From Chlorophyllum brunneum (lineage: Eukaryota; Basidiomycota; Agaricomycetes; Agaricales; Agaricaceae), in the NCBI GenBank assembly GCA_963576785.1, contig OY756139.1:1364001-1428000 (forward strand): 64,000 nucleotides of DNA. The letters run 5' to 3'. The notes under the pieces were generated by a model. The model saw only the letters and a program-made list of their open reading frames with translations, did not search any database and was not told where the DNA came from. Both the position numbers and the translations under genes were made by a program. Of the stretch, positions 1 through 11,653 are shown one piece after another; the stretch's first letter is position 1, and the number at the start of each line of letters is the position of its first letter.

Positions 1-63
1 ACTGAAGAAATATGTGTAGGTGGATCAGTTTGGGGTATGCTTGTCTTAACAGTTATCCTTCAG

Positions 64-542
64 AGCCCTCGGGATCTCCCATAGCATCGGCCATAAGATA
101 GGCGGCAGATATGGTATCCCCCACGGAATCACTTCTGTCCGTAAATTTGCAAAAGACAGTTATCTGAGCTGTTGCTAACGATAGAGTCAGTGTTTGAGTC
201 TAGCTCCGTCGGTTGCGCTTCAGGCCCAGATAGGAACGCCGGAGAACAAGGAATTCGTTGCGGCTGCGCTGAGGCATATCAATGAACCGTCAACAGGTAC
301 GGTTGAGGGCGATATCCTCAAGTTCTCCTCGTGCATTGATCAGTAAGTGAAGCTTGGCACGTTGAGCATCTTTCCGAGCTGATCCCGATCACAGGCTGAT
401 TCGGGACCTGGGGTTACAATCGACGTTGTCAGAGCTCAACGTCCCCCGAGGTGATCTTCGCGAAATTGCGGGCCAGGCGCTGGGAGGGACAGATCATGTA
501 GACTTGGAGAAAGTAGTGAAGATGCTCGAGTATATGTATTAG
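64..542 (+). CDS. Iron-containing alcohol dehydrogenase family protein, 3' part (gene starts before the window)
   Basis: The piece from about 64 to 140 reads ALGISHSIGHKIG followed by YGIPHGITS, the metal-binding histidine region of iron-type (group III) alcohol dehydrogenases, a family that includes maleylacetate reductases. After an intron ending near 223 a further exon (to 342) reads KEFVAAALRHINEP. A 52-nt intron (343-394, GTAAGT..CACAG) leads to the last exon (395-542), which reads LIRDLGLQSTLSELNVP and ends LEYMY then TAG. These are NAD(P)-dependent, metal-dependent oxidoreductases of small alcohols or ketones; the substrate cannot be told from this part. The exon junction around 140/223 is unclear: the obvious donor (141) and acceptor (223) do not keep frame, so either a less usual splice site is used or an indel is present. 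The N-terminal Rossmann part lies outside the window. Family assignment is fairly sure, substrate is not. Confidence 0.72.
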
Positions 543-632
543 GATGTAGAATAGTAGCCGGCAGCGAGGGCCGGGAGGAGAGCCGGTGAGCGAGAGTGAA
601 CCAGAGTACATATAGGAGGTTGAATACAACAT

Positions 633-2230
633 ATGAACGTCCACTCCATGTCCCTGCCCTGGGCCTCCCTCAGCTCTGTGCGTCTATCCGTCTCGCAGCG
701 ACCAGCGTCTCGTCTCGTATCCACGTCCCTGAGAACAGCAGACGTGTCACTTTACAAGCATCCCCGATATATCCTCCACCCAGACCCCCATTTCACTTCT
801 ATTCCACGTCGGCTTTATTCTTCTTTCTCCCTCGCCGCCACGTCTAAACAGTCTCTCTTTTGCAACAAAGCATTCGCCATGACCCAGCGTCGTGCACGAA
901 GCACAGAACAGGGCGAGCGGAGGGACAACGGAAATACGGCAACGCATAACAATGACCATCACCATGACCACCACTCACACTCGCATTCAATATTCGGTCA
1001 CTCTCATTCACAAAACGGAGAAGATGGGCATGGGCACTCGCATGGTGCAGAGCATATCGTAGCTGCCCTGCGGGGAGAGAAGCGTGGGTCACTAATTCGT
1101 CTCCATCCCCATCGTCCTTTACTTAGGTGCTGCGTAGGCGATCGAGGAAGCTATATCACACTGGTTGGGCTGGTTTCAAATGTCGTCTTGACGGTGACGA
1201 AGGGTGCAGCTGGCTGGTATCTCCACTCTGCGTCGCTCCTCGCAGATGCTGGTCACTCACTGAGTGGTACGCCCTCTCTCCGTCCTAACATGAATGCCGA
1301 CTCGATGCTTTGCGACCTAGACCTTCTCGGTGACTTTGTCGTCTTATTCTGCTGGAACCTTTCAAGAAGACCACCCTCAGAACGATATCCGTACGGATTC
1401 GCCAAGTTCGAGACCCTGGGAACGACAACGATTTCACTCCTTTTGATTGGCGGCGCAATTGGCATTGGTGTACATTCGTATCATCTACTCTTGGCAACGT
1501 TGACCGAGACATTACCGACCATTCCTCCCGGGACGCTGCACACCATTGTGGAGAATGTCACACTGATTGCGCCTGAACTACCTGTTCACGAGCACTCACA
1601 TGTACATTCAGTTGATGTCAACGCAGCTTGGTTTGCTGCGATGAGCATTATAGTAAAAGAATGGATGTATTGGGCCACAAAACGCGTGGCGGACCAGGAG
1701 AACAGCCCGGTCTTGCTTGCAAATGCTATTCACCACCGTAGTGATGCATACTCCAGTGCGGTCGCGCTTTTGGCGATCTTGGGGACTTGGTATTTCCCGG
1801 CAATACCATTAGACCCAATTGGTGGTGAGCAATTATCCCTCTGGTTAAGAACACTTCTCTAATCAAATGAATGACAGGTCTTTTGGTGTCTCTGGTCATC
1901 CTTAGGCAAGGGTACAGCCTACTCAAGGGTGCATGGGGAGACCTGACTGATGCTGGCGTTTCCCGGAGGAAGCAAGAGTCGCTTCAGCGGACCTTGACAC
2001 CTCTCCTGAGGACTGGCATCGATGATGATACGCGAATGTTGATCGGCGTTGAGAAGCTACGAGCAAGGAGAGCAGGTTCCATGCTGTTTGTCGATCTGAC
2101 TGCCAAAGTTGACCCAAGATTGTCTGTGGCCCAGGTCACGCGACTGGAGCATAAAATTACGAAGACGATGCAGGAGGCAAGGAAAGAGGTGGCTGAGGTG
2201 AGGATAAAGTTCGAGCCCGTGTCACCATGA
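633..2230 (+). CDS. Cation diffusion facilitator, mitochondrial metal transporter type (MMT-like)
   Basis: Four exons (633-1083, 1138-1266, 1321-1824, 1878-2230) join without loss of frame to 478 aa; the introns are 53-54 nt. The protein is a CDF-family divalent-metal/proton antiporter. Junction-spanning motifs support the splicing: GHSLSDLLGDF is formed across intron 2 and PIGGLLVS across intron 3. HxxxD pairs typical of the metal site are present in HSLSD (TM2 region) and HHRSD (TM5 region). A His-rich stretch follows residue 100, with many HDHH/HSHS repeats, and a second His cluster lies in the TM4-side loop. The first 80 residues are rich in Arg and Ser with almost no acidic residues, fitting a mitochondrial presequence; a second possible start is the ATG at 882. 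Yeast Mmt1/Mmt2 are the closest named relatives known to me, so iron or another divalent cation is the likely substrate (inference). Only 90 bp separate its ATG from the upstream stop codon. Confidence 0.88.
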
Positions 2231-2711
2231 GACGCGCCGTCCTCGTCAATATGTCAGTGGTCTGTAGATGATCTACATCGTGTTTTTGTGTATTCGTAAC
2301 TTATTTGTTAGGCTAGCTTGACATCTTGTGCCACTTCAAGACGATTTTGCAGTTCTGATAAACGCTTACTCTTTTCCCCACACTTGCGGAATCTCAGCTT
2401 CTCAAGCTTCGAGATCGCAAGGTGGGAGTGGAGAGCCCCTGACAGACCTCAAATTCAATTCAAACACCATCTCTGAGGCTGAGAAATACACTGGGACATA
2501 CGATTCTCCGTTCTTCTATCTCTCCTAGGATCCGAGGAAATATACATCTAGAGCTTTAATCAACGGTGTACCGAGAGGCCGTCCACCGAGAACTTGCGCT
2601 CTCGGTTTGGTCACATTATCCTACGCGGGCTGACCGCTCTTCGGTACCACAAAAGCCTCAAATATCGCCTAGTTCCCAGACAGGGCAGCACCCCAAGTGT
2701 TTGAACGAGAC
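2231..2711. other. Intergenic region between CDF and MFS genes
   Basis: About 480 bp with no convincing gene. It should hold the 3' UTR of the CDF gene and the promoter and 5' UTR of the MFS gene. A short open frame at 2328-2528 has no recognisable motif and is not called. Confidence 0.5.
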
Positions 2712-4341
2712 ATGGCTTCTACCTCTTCGCCAGACCCGTTGGCGAAAGCCATCGCTCCCATTGGCGTCTCTCAGGTCCCAGCATCTAAGAGCGTCCTCCA
2801 GGTCCTCTTCGCCGTCATCTACTGCCTCTTGTCGGCGGGGATAGTCTTTGGCTATGCTGCGCTCAAACCAGTCCTGATCGCGGAAGGCGTGTACAGTGAT
2901 CGATGTACTCCTGCTGAGATTGACGCGGGCGTGCCGGTGTGTTACCAGCAGGAGATGAAGCTCAACATGATGTTCACAGTTGCTGCCGTCGCGACAAATA
3001 TGTGCGCGGTGGTTGTTGGTTTGATTTTAGATCGATATGGGCCAAGGGTTGCTGGATTCATCGGGAGTGCATTGCTTGCTCTCGGGTGTCTCGGGTTCGC
3101 CATAAGTAAAGATTTGAAGATTCTGGATCGTAAGTAGACCTTCTGTTCCCAGGACCTCACAGCATTCGGTCCTTGACGATTTCTTTAGCCTATCCAGCCT
3201 CATACCTCCTCATTGCGCTCGCCGGTCCCTTCATCTTCATCCCGAGCATGAACCTCGCGAATGCCTTCCCTCGTCACGCTGGATTCGTCCTTTCTCTCCT
3301 TACCGGGGCATTCGACTCCAGTCCCGCTGTCTTCCTCTCTTACAGGCTCATTTACCAATCGACCCTCGGGCCCATCTCTCTCCGCAATTGGTTTATCGTG
3401 TATCTCGCTGTACCGTTCTTCATCTTTCTTACACAACTCCCCGGAGTGCCATCACAGAGTTACAAAGCCTACAATGAGCTTGAGTACGAGGCCGTAGTAG
3501 ATCGCAGCGAGCATGTTCATGCGGCGAGAGATGGAGATGAAACGGTTAGGATTCCCACTACATCCAGGGAAACCGACACTCTACTCGGAAAGTCCAGCCA
3601 TCACAGCGAAGTAGAGGCAAGAAATAGGGGTGTCTATGGCGCTATGCATGGGAAGGACATCAAGATTCAACTCAGCAGCTTCTGGTTCTGGGGCATTGCA
3701 GCATTCACTGTCGTCCAGATGGTCGGTACTCTTCTGTCCCTACGATCACTGTGTATATCCTAATCCGTGAACTTCCCCCAACAGTTGAGGATCAATTACT
3801 TTGTAGCCACCGTTCGCCCGCAATACGAATTCCTTCTCCACTCCTTCGATGCCAGCGTAGCAATCAATAACTTCTTTGACATCGCCTTCCACTCGGCGGT
3901 CTCGTCGCCGTGCCTTTCGTCGGCGTCTATCTCGATACATTCTCTCTTCCCACCATCATCTCCACTCTCGTTGTGTGCACCACCTCTATTGGCCTACTCG
4001 GACTTGTCCAAGATTCACTTCCCGCGGCTTACCTCAACGTTATTACTTTCGTTGTCTATCGGCCGTTCTACTATACGGTTGTATCGGACTACTGCACCAA
4101 GGTATTCGGTGTAGCAACGTTTGGAAAGGTCTATGGGGCGGTTATATGTATCTCTGGACTCTTCAACTTCTTTTCCGCGTTCTTGGATACGATAACTTTC
4201 CAGTGGTGCGGTGGGGATCCGAGGCCGGCCAACTTGCTGCTTACGACCATGGGCCTTGTGGTTGGTGTTGCGCTGGTGGTATTCGTTAATGGAAAGAATA
4301 ATGAAGCTGAGAGTCCCAATCAACTCGAATCAGGGACGTAG
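2712..4341 (+). CDS. Major facilitator superfamily transporter, FMP42/SLC43-like, with a 1-nt frameshift
   Basis: Exons 2712-3129, 3189-3721 and 3785-4341 encode a 12-TM-type MFS protein. The first exon carries LILDRYGPRVAGF, the MFS signature loop between TM2 and TM3; exon 2 has PSMNLANAFP and a hydrophilic central loop of about 80 residues; exon 3 has INYFVATVRPQYEFL and later VVYRPFYYTVVSDY. This pattern fits the fungal FMP42 / SLC43-like group; the substrate is unknown (SLC43 members carry large neutral amino acids). The ATG at 2712 was chosen because it precedes a short polar N-terminus and the first TM. Oddities: the donor of intron 2 is GTCGGT, and summed exon length is 1,508 nt, one short of a multiple of three. 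The shift is at about 3884-3886, where frame A gives NNFFDIA and the next frame gives LPLGGLVAVPFVG. One base seems missing, so this is either a recent pseudogene or a sequencing error. Confidence 0.78.
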
Positions 4342-4568
4342 TATGATGTTCGACGACAAAGTGATGTGTACACATGCATCGGCATTCCCGGTTCTCTTTT
4401 TTCAAGTGCCACAATCTTACGAATAATACAGCACAAAAAATATGGTGATCTGTCCTTAGAAAGCGAAATATACACGACCCTAGGCATGTTCAATCAAATA
4501 GCGAAACGACCACACTCTGCATATTTCCATCACGGATGGCCTGTGGTGAAACGATCAACACAGACAAT

Positions 4569-7266
4569 TCAGTCATGAGGGCTGAAGTTGGATGAAGTAC
4601 GAACCTCGTAGATTATCGATATGTTCTCTCCGACAGAGACGTCATCAACACCAAGTCCGTTCACGAAGCCACTGTAATTCTCAAAGCCGTGCATCCTTAC
4701 ACCCAATATCTCTCGGATATATTCGTACGCCCGTTTCGTCTTGCTGAGATATGGCGAAGCCGGAGCGGAGCCTTTCAAGCCGGTCAAGTAGTCCTTCCTG
4801 AGTTCATCATGAACCCCGGCAGCATGGGAAGCAACACGGGAACAGAATTCGTTGATACTCTTGAGATCACAACCACCCGACTCAGCAAAGAAGTTAACGA
4901 GAGGAGAAGTTGTTGAGTTAGCAACGACCCGCATGCGGTCCTCGTTATCCATGGTAGTAGACTTGTCGAGACTCTCCTGCATGACACGCACGAGAGTTTT
5001 CATGAGAGTTTCCTCTTCCGTGGGAGTAATAACAGATCCGAAGTGGATTCGAAGAGCATCTTGAAGGAGACCTGGCAGGCGTGACATGAATTCTACCTGC
5101 AATGCACGGAGATCAAGAGCTACTAGGTGTTAGCCTCATATATTTGATCAGTTCATGATCTGTTTACCTTGGCATAGATTATATAGATAAGTCGCTGTCA
5201 GCATAGATAAGACATCGATCGCGTTAATTGTGGCACGGGCGGAAACGAGCGCCATGGAACTAAAAGTAAAAATAAAATAAAATACATTAGTTTCAGACAG
5301 TCCGGTCAGGGAGACCTCCTTACTTGATAGCCTGATTATGCATCTCAGCAGATTGAATATGCGTAGATACGGGGCTCGCCAGATAACCTAGTTCAGCTGT
5401 ATATGCGGCAGTGGCGATATCAACTCCCTTGACGTGGTAGTTTAAGGATGGGTCGCTGGCGGCAAGAGAAGGGGGGAGGCCTCTATTCATCATCGGATTG
5501 ATGAGTTCGGTACTTTGAGCGAATATGATCTTGCCGATGTGATGAAGAGCAAGACGGGTCTTCTCCATCGCATTGGTCACTGCCATAGCTTGGAAGTTTC
5601 CTCCATGGTGGATGTAGCCAGTTTCGCCATCAATGAGAGGATTATCCGTAGCTAAGAGAGGATATGAGTATCTTGTAGACGGGTTGATACGTAAAGACGC
5701 ACTCGAGTTGCATTCCTGAGTCAACGAGATTAGAGCAGCAAGGAGATCCTCAATCTGAGGGCCAAGGAACTGAGGAGCGGTGCGCAGCGGGTATCTGTCT
5801 TGACGAAGAGTGTATTGATCGTCCTTCAGAGTGACTTCCTTTTCGTGGGTATGAGCAAATTGGCTCCCCTCTAGAAGATCCCAGATATTCTTAGCACATT
5901 CGACCTTATCCACATGTCAGACAAATCATTGTATAGCGACCAGATCTGGCTAACCTGGCCTGGGTGTGGGCGGGCAGTAGCATGAATGAATGAATCAAAA
6001 GAGCCTCGAGCTCCCAATAGAGCTTCTGTGCCCATGGCCGTGCAGACCTGAGCCAGAAGTGCAAGGTGGACTGCTTCATGGACTGCAAGCGCACCAACTG
6101 AAGCTGAAAACGCTGTTCCATTCAAAATACCTAGATGCTCTTTCGAGGCAAGTACGACGGGTTCAATGCTATGCTTGGCAAGGGCATCCTGTGCACGAGA
6201 GGTTTGTCGGGTACCAAATTTGCGTGAGCCATGGAATACGCGAATGGAAGGATTGCCAGCTACATATGACAACTGAGAGGGCGTTCGATACCGAGAGCCG
6301 AGGAAGACATACCAATAGTGCCAGCGACGTATGACAGAGGGGAGAGATCTGATTTAAAGTGTATTGTCAGCTAAAATTAGTTAGACGAAGGATAGTATGC
6401 ACCTCCGGAGGCTGAAATACTTCCCCGAAGGGGTACCCGTGGAACAAGATCGGCCTTCAGTACCTCATTGATTTTTTCAATAATATTCCAGCTGAAGACA
6501 AGTAGTCAGCACAAAGAGCTTATCCATATGCAGGCGCAGAGACCAACCGGACTCCTGAGTGTCCGCGGATGAGCGAATTCATGCGAACAACCATAGCGCC
6601 ACTGACAAAGGCCGAATTAACACAAGACGAGCTTTTCGGACGATATCTTCCGGCTCACCGAACCCAAGACTCGGGCATAGTAGTTGCAGTACTTGGGTCA
6701 AGTAGTGATAACGTCTCGGGGGGGTCTTCTGATGTCGGGAGCACCCCGATGTGTTGATGCTGCAGTAAAGCATGTCCCAAAAGGATCGGTTGATCGGTTC
6801 TGGTATCTGCTACAAACAAGGCTAGGTCAATTAAGATCACCTCAGGCCATAAAAACCTACCACTACCACCGAAGCCTGTCGATAGCCCGTAGACGCTGGT
6901 GCCACTGTTCACCTTGTTTTCAATCACGTTCCGGCTCTTAGTGATGGCATCCATGATGGAAGGAGAGTTGTCCAGTGCAACAGAGGCTCCATGACGAGCG
7001 ACGGCTACCACACCCGCCAGACTGAGGGTCTGTCCATCGACCCGAACGGGGACGCCGTGTCTGGAGCGCGAGGCTCAGCCACACACCATCGAAAAAGCAT
7101 GTGAAACAGCGTACCTATAGCTCTGCAGCTCTTGATGTGACTTCAAGAACTCCGACAGTAGAGTTGGGGCCAAGTGAGAGATGCTTCGGTCGTCGTTCGT
7201 AGCCTTCGAAGGGGATGGATCTCCGTAAGCCTGCGTAGCGACGGTGCTGTTCTCGTTCAATGTCAT
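4569..7266 (-). CDS. PAL: Phenylalanine ammonia-lyase
   Basis: Eleven exons on the minus strand (7266-7115, 7060-6861, 6809-6659, 6601-6548, 6491-6403, 6348-6313, 6259-5955, 5904-5703, 5651-5324, 5259-5168, 5119-4569) join in frame to 719 aa, the usual size for fungal PAL. It deaminates L-phenylalanine to trans-cinnamate and ammonia and works in the cytosol as a tetramer. The MIO cofactor triad Ala-Ser-Gly (about 213-215) lies at the end of exon 5, in SISASGDLSPL formed across the exon 5/6 junction. The catalytic Tyr (about 108) is in [16 protein letters not shown], also split by an intron. Further family motifs are [32 protein letters not shown] (created by removing an in-frame 51-nt intron, 5652-5702) and [11 protein letters not shown]. 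The C-terminal shielding helices end in SNFSPHD. It converges on the MFS gene, with 227 bp between the stop codons. A tyrosine activity cannot be excluded from sequence alone. Confidence 0.95.
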
Positions 7267-7347
7267 TGGCACTTCAGATGAAAATACGCGCTATGAGTAG
7301 AAATGGGTGCAAGTCGGTGTCGAACTCCAGATCCTCAAAACCATCCA

Positions 7348-7357
7348 CTTATAAAAC
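7348..7357 (-). promoter_or_regulatory. TATA-like element upstream of PAL
   Basis: The minus strand reads GTTTTATAAG here, 82-91 nt upstream of the PAL start codon. Distance and sequence fit a core promoter; there is no direct proof. Confidence 0.4.
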
Positions 7358-8523
7358 GGACTCGGATGAGATCCGCATCCCGTAAGCAGTCTATGGATCA
7401 GGGTGGAGACCGAAGACCACGACATGATAATGTAGACCCCCTCCCATTCCGTAAGGAGTAAACAGGTGTTGTGCAGGATGAAAGGATAGATAACGACGGG
7501 TTTGTGGGTGGTGTGACAGGCACCTAGACACCAAGACGTTTCTGTGCTGAAAGGTCCATGTTGGATGTCGCCTGTTTCCACTTTCCAGCTTTCCCGATCC
7601 GGAAGGAGGCTATTTTCGGCGGATAGGTCGCTGTCTTTGCGCAACGTCGACGCATCGGCCAATATTCAAATATTCACTGCAGGCTGCTGTGGCAAACCGA
7701 GGGCAGCCCCCCTCCTGCCACCGTCCGCTGAACGTCAACTATAAGCAAGTAAGACTGCACTATGTGGTAGTAGCTATCGCATGGGAAGCGACCTCAGGGC
7801 TCGTCACTGAATCCCTAATTCCGCACGTCGCCCGTTCGCATATCCATGATGACACTACTTCCACTGCGTACGTCTACATCTGCGTGCTTCCTATTCCCCA
7901 CGATTCTAACCTGGTTATATCCTTAGGTATTCACATCGGATGGACCTTCCAAGATCCATCCGAGCGGCAAAACAGCCCCCGATGTGCATCATGGTGCCGA
8001 ATGTCGCGTTAATTTTCCCTTGTGGTTCGAGTAGAACCCCAGAATTAGCTTTTGACAGATGGGTTCACCGTTGGTTCGGGTCTTTCAGTTGGTAAGGCCA
8101 CGGGCGTGTCTATGAACACCACGTTGAATGCTGTAATAGAACATCATTCTACACCTACTATTATTCCAAGGAACCTTTCCCGCACTGACAATGCCAGGGC
8201 TACAGATAGCATAAAGCATAAAGCACAGAATAAGTGACTCTGGACTCGAACTGCCATACTTGGCGAGGCGCTGCCAGTGACATCACCTCGCTGATGGTGC
8301 AGGCTTGACTTTTGCTTCGAAGACATTTAAGTGGGCGATAGCGGGAGCTATTCGGAATCCTGTATGCCAGCGAGCGAATTGGAGTCTAAGGTGATGAAAT
8401 ACTATGAGTGAAGGTAGTCGGTTAAAAGTGGGTTGTTTTTAACACAGCGCGCTCCATACCGGATCTAACGAATCGCCGTCAAAATGTTATCCGATGTGTC
8501 GACCGGGGAATCAAATCCTACTT
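7358..8523. other. Intergenic region upstream of PAL and downstream of the TCP11-family gene
   Basis: About 1.2 kb with no gene that I can support. Short open frames (for example 7544-7744, 7689-8012) show no family motif and no coding-like composition. It should contain the PAL upstream regulatory region and the 3' UTR of the TCP11-family gene. Confidence 0.5.
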
Positions 8524-10322
8524 TCAAACAAGGTCACCCCAAACACACTCAAGCCAGCCCACAATCTTGGTTAACTCTACAGAAGCTGCGTCAATGGCTT
8601 TTGTTAGCACAGGGTCTTCGAAGCCTTTAATGGGATGCGCCGGACCCACGATGGTCGGCAGTGGCCACCCGTGTGCACCAGGAAGATCTTCGCCATTGTC
8701 GGAGATCAATTTGAGCCGCTTTCCACTATACTCTTCAGAATGATTTCTCCCAGTTTTGAGTTTATTGGGTACTTGCTGCCCTTCCTCTTTGCTGACAAGC
8801 CCCTTGAGTAAAGCATCCATCAACCTCTTTTGCAGCAATACAAACACCGGGTCGTTTGGTTGCAGAGTCCACTCAACAGCTTCACGTAAGCGTTGCTCTA
8901 CACTGGGGTCCAGCGTTCCAACCACAAGCCGACGGGCGCGAACAACCTCATCAGCCAGGTTGGCCAGCTTCAGCGGATTTTCTTCTGGTTTCCCAACGTT
9001 CACAGGATTCTCAAGCTCTGTCTGCAGTAGGCTCCATATCCGCTGCATGAATGTTTCAGCGGAGGTCTGGACAGTAGAGGCCGTTGAGAGGGATGACGAG
9101 GGAGGTAATCGGGTGAGCGAACGTAATGTCGCAGCGATGACAATGGCCTGCAAATAGTCTTGCAGTCGGTACAATGAGGGGGCGGAGAAGAAGAATTGTG
9201 GCGGAAGCTCATTTTCAGTTGGTGTTTGAGAGGTGATAGCCTGAGGAGGGATACAAGAAACTGGCACTGACATTGCGATGGCTTTCATTAGCCTCGATTT
9301 CCACCTGTCCTCATGTGGTATAGTTGCTTCTTCTATCTGCTTGTACCAGCGGCGCCACTGTTCCCGGATTGTGTCCCCTCCTCCCCCGAGTCGCTGGCAG
9401 GTGGTCTGACTATGGACAGACCATAGCTTAATTACCAGGTCTCTTTCTTGCAGCTTTGCTTCTCGTATCACCAGTGCTCGCAGCTGCTCCTCGGTCATAG
9501 AACCTAAGACAAAATCGTGAAGGTCGTATTTCATGTGGTCGATGATGGTCAAAATAGCCCTGAGTGACTGAGCGATGAATTTCGCCACCAGTGGTGTCCT
9601 TCCCGCTCCTTCCTGTAATTGTTCATTGTTGGTATGTTTCAGAGTTAGTGGTCGTTCTGTCGGCGGAGGTTCGTGCAGTTTTTGCAATTCAGCGTTGATT
9701 TCATTGTCCCGGATAGGAGCACAGCGTTGGCGGAGAATAATCAAAACATCCTTCAAATTGCCGATAAAACTGTACAGTGGAGCAGTTGATGGCGCAGGGG
9801 GGAGAGAAAGGACGTGCAGAAGCTGATGCTCAGGAGGAAGGAGAGGTGAGATGACCTCACGTATATCCTTGAGCAGTCGTTTTATCTGTATGTTCTGCTC
9901 TGAGGGTAAAGGGGAGGAAAGTTGCTCTACTGCCTGATCATCGTGCGACCAGAAATCAATGATAAATTTCCAAGTGAGGGCGAGAGGTAGCTTACGGTGT
10001 CCCAAAACGCGTCATGCATCGTCCTGGCGATCCTCTGCTGCAACTTTATCTTCTGGTCCTCGCCATCTCGTTCGCTCTGGCTAAGTTTCTCTTGTGCAAG
10101 TATGGAAATCAGCGACTTTCCGGAAGGGACGACGCGGTCCGGGTTTGTGGCGAGGAGGTGAAGGAAATACGCCTGGTTCACTTCAAAAACCAAGTCCTGG
10201 GGAAGAACGGCACTGGGGCTGGATTGAACAAGGATAGGGTGCTGATATTGGCCTTCTATCATTGGAGTTGGCGCTGAGATGATGTGTTGAACAGCATGAA
10301 CAGCATCATCTATATTTACCAT
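8524..10322 (-). CDS. TCP11 / Sok1-family protein
   Basis: Two exons (10322-9996 and 9933-8524; 62-nt intron 9934-9995, GTAAGC..TCAG, phase 0) encode 578 aa. The protein shows the T-complex-11 family layout: an all-helical protein with the signature RQRCAPIRDNEI at about residues 180-192 in the spliced product, followed by helices ending MTEEQLRALVIREAKLQE, and a C-terminal helix GWLECVWGDLV. Yeast Sok1 and animal TCP11 belong to this family and have been linked to cAMP/PKA signalling; the molecular activity is unknown. A low-complexity stretch (PPSSSLSTAS) and a basic segment (SGKRLKL) are in the last third. The ATG at 10322 is the first in this open stretch, but family members often have a longer N-terminus, so a small upstream exon is possible. 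This is the last host gene before the transposon-filled part of the window. Confidence 0.8.
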
Positions 10323-10816
10323 GTTGGGCAACGCCACCACAAGTCATGTCGTAGCCACAGTCCTTTTGGTAATAGGCCTCAGCGCTTCAATCTCAACCAC
10401 CCTCAACCCAATATGCATTGGGCATTGTCTACGGTATCCTTCTCATCCACCGTTTACGTGACCTGAACGATGTACATTCGTCGGTCCACCGCACATACCT
10501 TACTCAGGACTTCACAGGTTCCATTTGGCTTCATTTGTACTCTTTGGTATTAAGAGTAGTATGAACTTCCTTTTACCCTGGAGGACGCCGTTCGTCAACC
10601 TTGACATAAACTGTGTTATTTGACCGCAGTAAGTTTAGTGCCTCTGTGCTTCTTTGGTGCTTGTCAGGTCGTGGCCGAGGCCCAGCCTTCGGAACAGGGA
10701 TTGACACAATTTCATATGTGAGCAACCACAGCCGATAATTTCATTTCCTGGATTTATATTTCTCTAATTCTCAAAGTTGACAGCACCCTCTTCGTTGCAG
10801 ATGCACACCATTGAAG
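10323..10816. other. Intergenic region, edge of the gene island
   Basis: About 500 bp of apparently unique sequence between the TCP11-family start codon and the TA target site of the Tc1/mariner element. It should carry the TCP11-family promoter. No other gene or repeat was recognised. Confidence 0.5.
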
Positions 10817-10818
10817 TA

Positions 10819-11030
10819 CAGTAAGGGACAAAACCCTTTCAATGATTTCCACTTCCGGACAATTTCTTAAATAACTCCTGAGCTACTGAAGTGATTGACT
10901 CCATATTTTAATTGTAGATAGCCCTACATCTACCCTATGTTATTTATAAATATCATAATGTAATATGAATTTCCTGAGGTGCTATGAATTAATGAATATT
11001 ATGAGTGCATTGGAAGGGTTTTGTCCCTCA
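10819..11030 (+). repeat. Left terminal inverted repeat of the Tc1/mariner element
   Basis: 212 bp, matching 25025-25235 in reverse complement with few differences. It begins CAGTAAGGGACAAAACCC and ends with the inverse core GGGTTTTGTCCCT, so each TIR is itself bounded by a short inverted repeat. Confidence 0.88.
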
Positions 11031-11056
11031 GTGTCAAATATCACAAAATCAACTCT

Positions 11057-11411
11057 CTAGTACTTGGTATATGCCCCCCTGGCTTTCAACACAGCCTGAA
11101 CCCTTCTAGGCATACTCTCTATCAAATTCTAACACACTGATACCCCCATTCTATATCCACTCTTGTCTTCAATTCATGTATACTTGAAGAGTAGGTTTCA
11201 TACTCCTCCAGCTTTCTTTTGATATGAGTCCAAAGCTGTTCAATAGGGTTAAGATCTAGAGATTGTGGAGGCCACACCATGACTTCTAAACCACTGTCTT
11301 CAAGCCAGTTTTGGGCTCTCTTGCTCTTGTGTTTGGGGTCATTATCATGTTGAAAGATAACTTTCCACTTCTTCTTCCTGTATTTTTTGAGGCTTTTGTA
11401 AAGTTTATCAT
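11057..11411 (-). pseudogene. Tc1/mariner transposase, C-terminal part
   Basis: Read on the minus strand this gives QHDNDPKHKSKRAQNWL, then WPPQSLDLNPIEQLWTHIK, the second Asp and the Glu of the DDE triad. With the first Asp of DND as the catalytic residue, 34 residues separate it from the Glu, the Tc1-like DD34E spacing. A frameshift near 11120 separates it from the final SMPRRVQAVLKA..YTKY and the TAG at 11057-11059. It is broken at its N-terminal side by the copia-1 insertion and continues at 24243. Confidence 0.85.
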
Positions 11412-11416
11412 CCAGA

Positions 11417-11653
11417 TGTTATCATTTGTGCTTACCATAGCTGCATTCCATATGACTAGCTCCGCAGTATATTATTCATCTAATATTTGTCATTGAGACT
11501 ACACCCTCTGACTTATATTATGCACTATTTCCTCATGTATCTAATAAGCTGACTGATACTCTGGTTGCTCCAATTATGCTACTGGACACCACTACTGAAG
11601 TATCGCAGTGTTTCAAGGAACTCTGATGTCATTACTGACATGATTATGCCTAG
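11417..11653 (+). repeat. 5' LTR of copia-1, first part
   Basis: Starts TGTTATCATTTGTGC and is interrupted after CCTAG (11649-11653) by gypsy-A. It matches the first half of the LTR at 23825-24237 and of the solo LTR at 49633. Confidence 0.85.

Noticed and set aside
7301..7380. tRNA-like stretch (GTCGAACTCC, possible T-loop on the minus strand)
   Set aside because: The T-stem does not pair and no proper D-arm or anticodon arm can be drawn.
7544..8012. Short plus-strand open frames between PAL and the TCP11-family gene
   Set aside because: No recognisable motif, no intron pattern, overlapping frames of similar size; likely non-coding.
8490..8525. GGGGAATCAAATCC resembling a tRNA T-arm
   Set aside because: Stem pairing is wrong and the other arms are missing.
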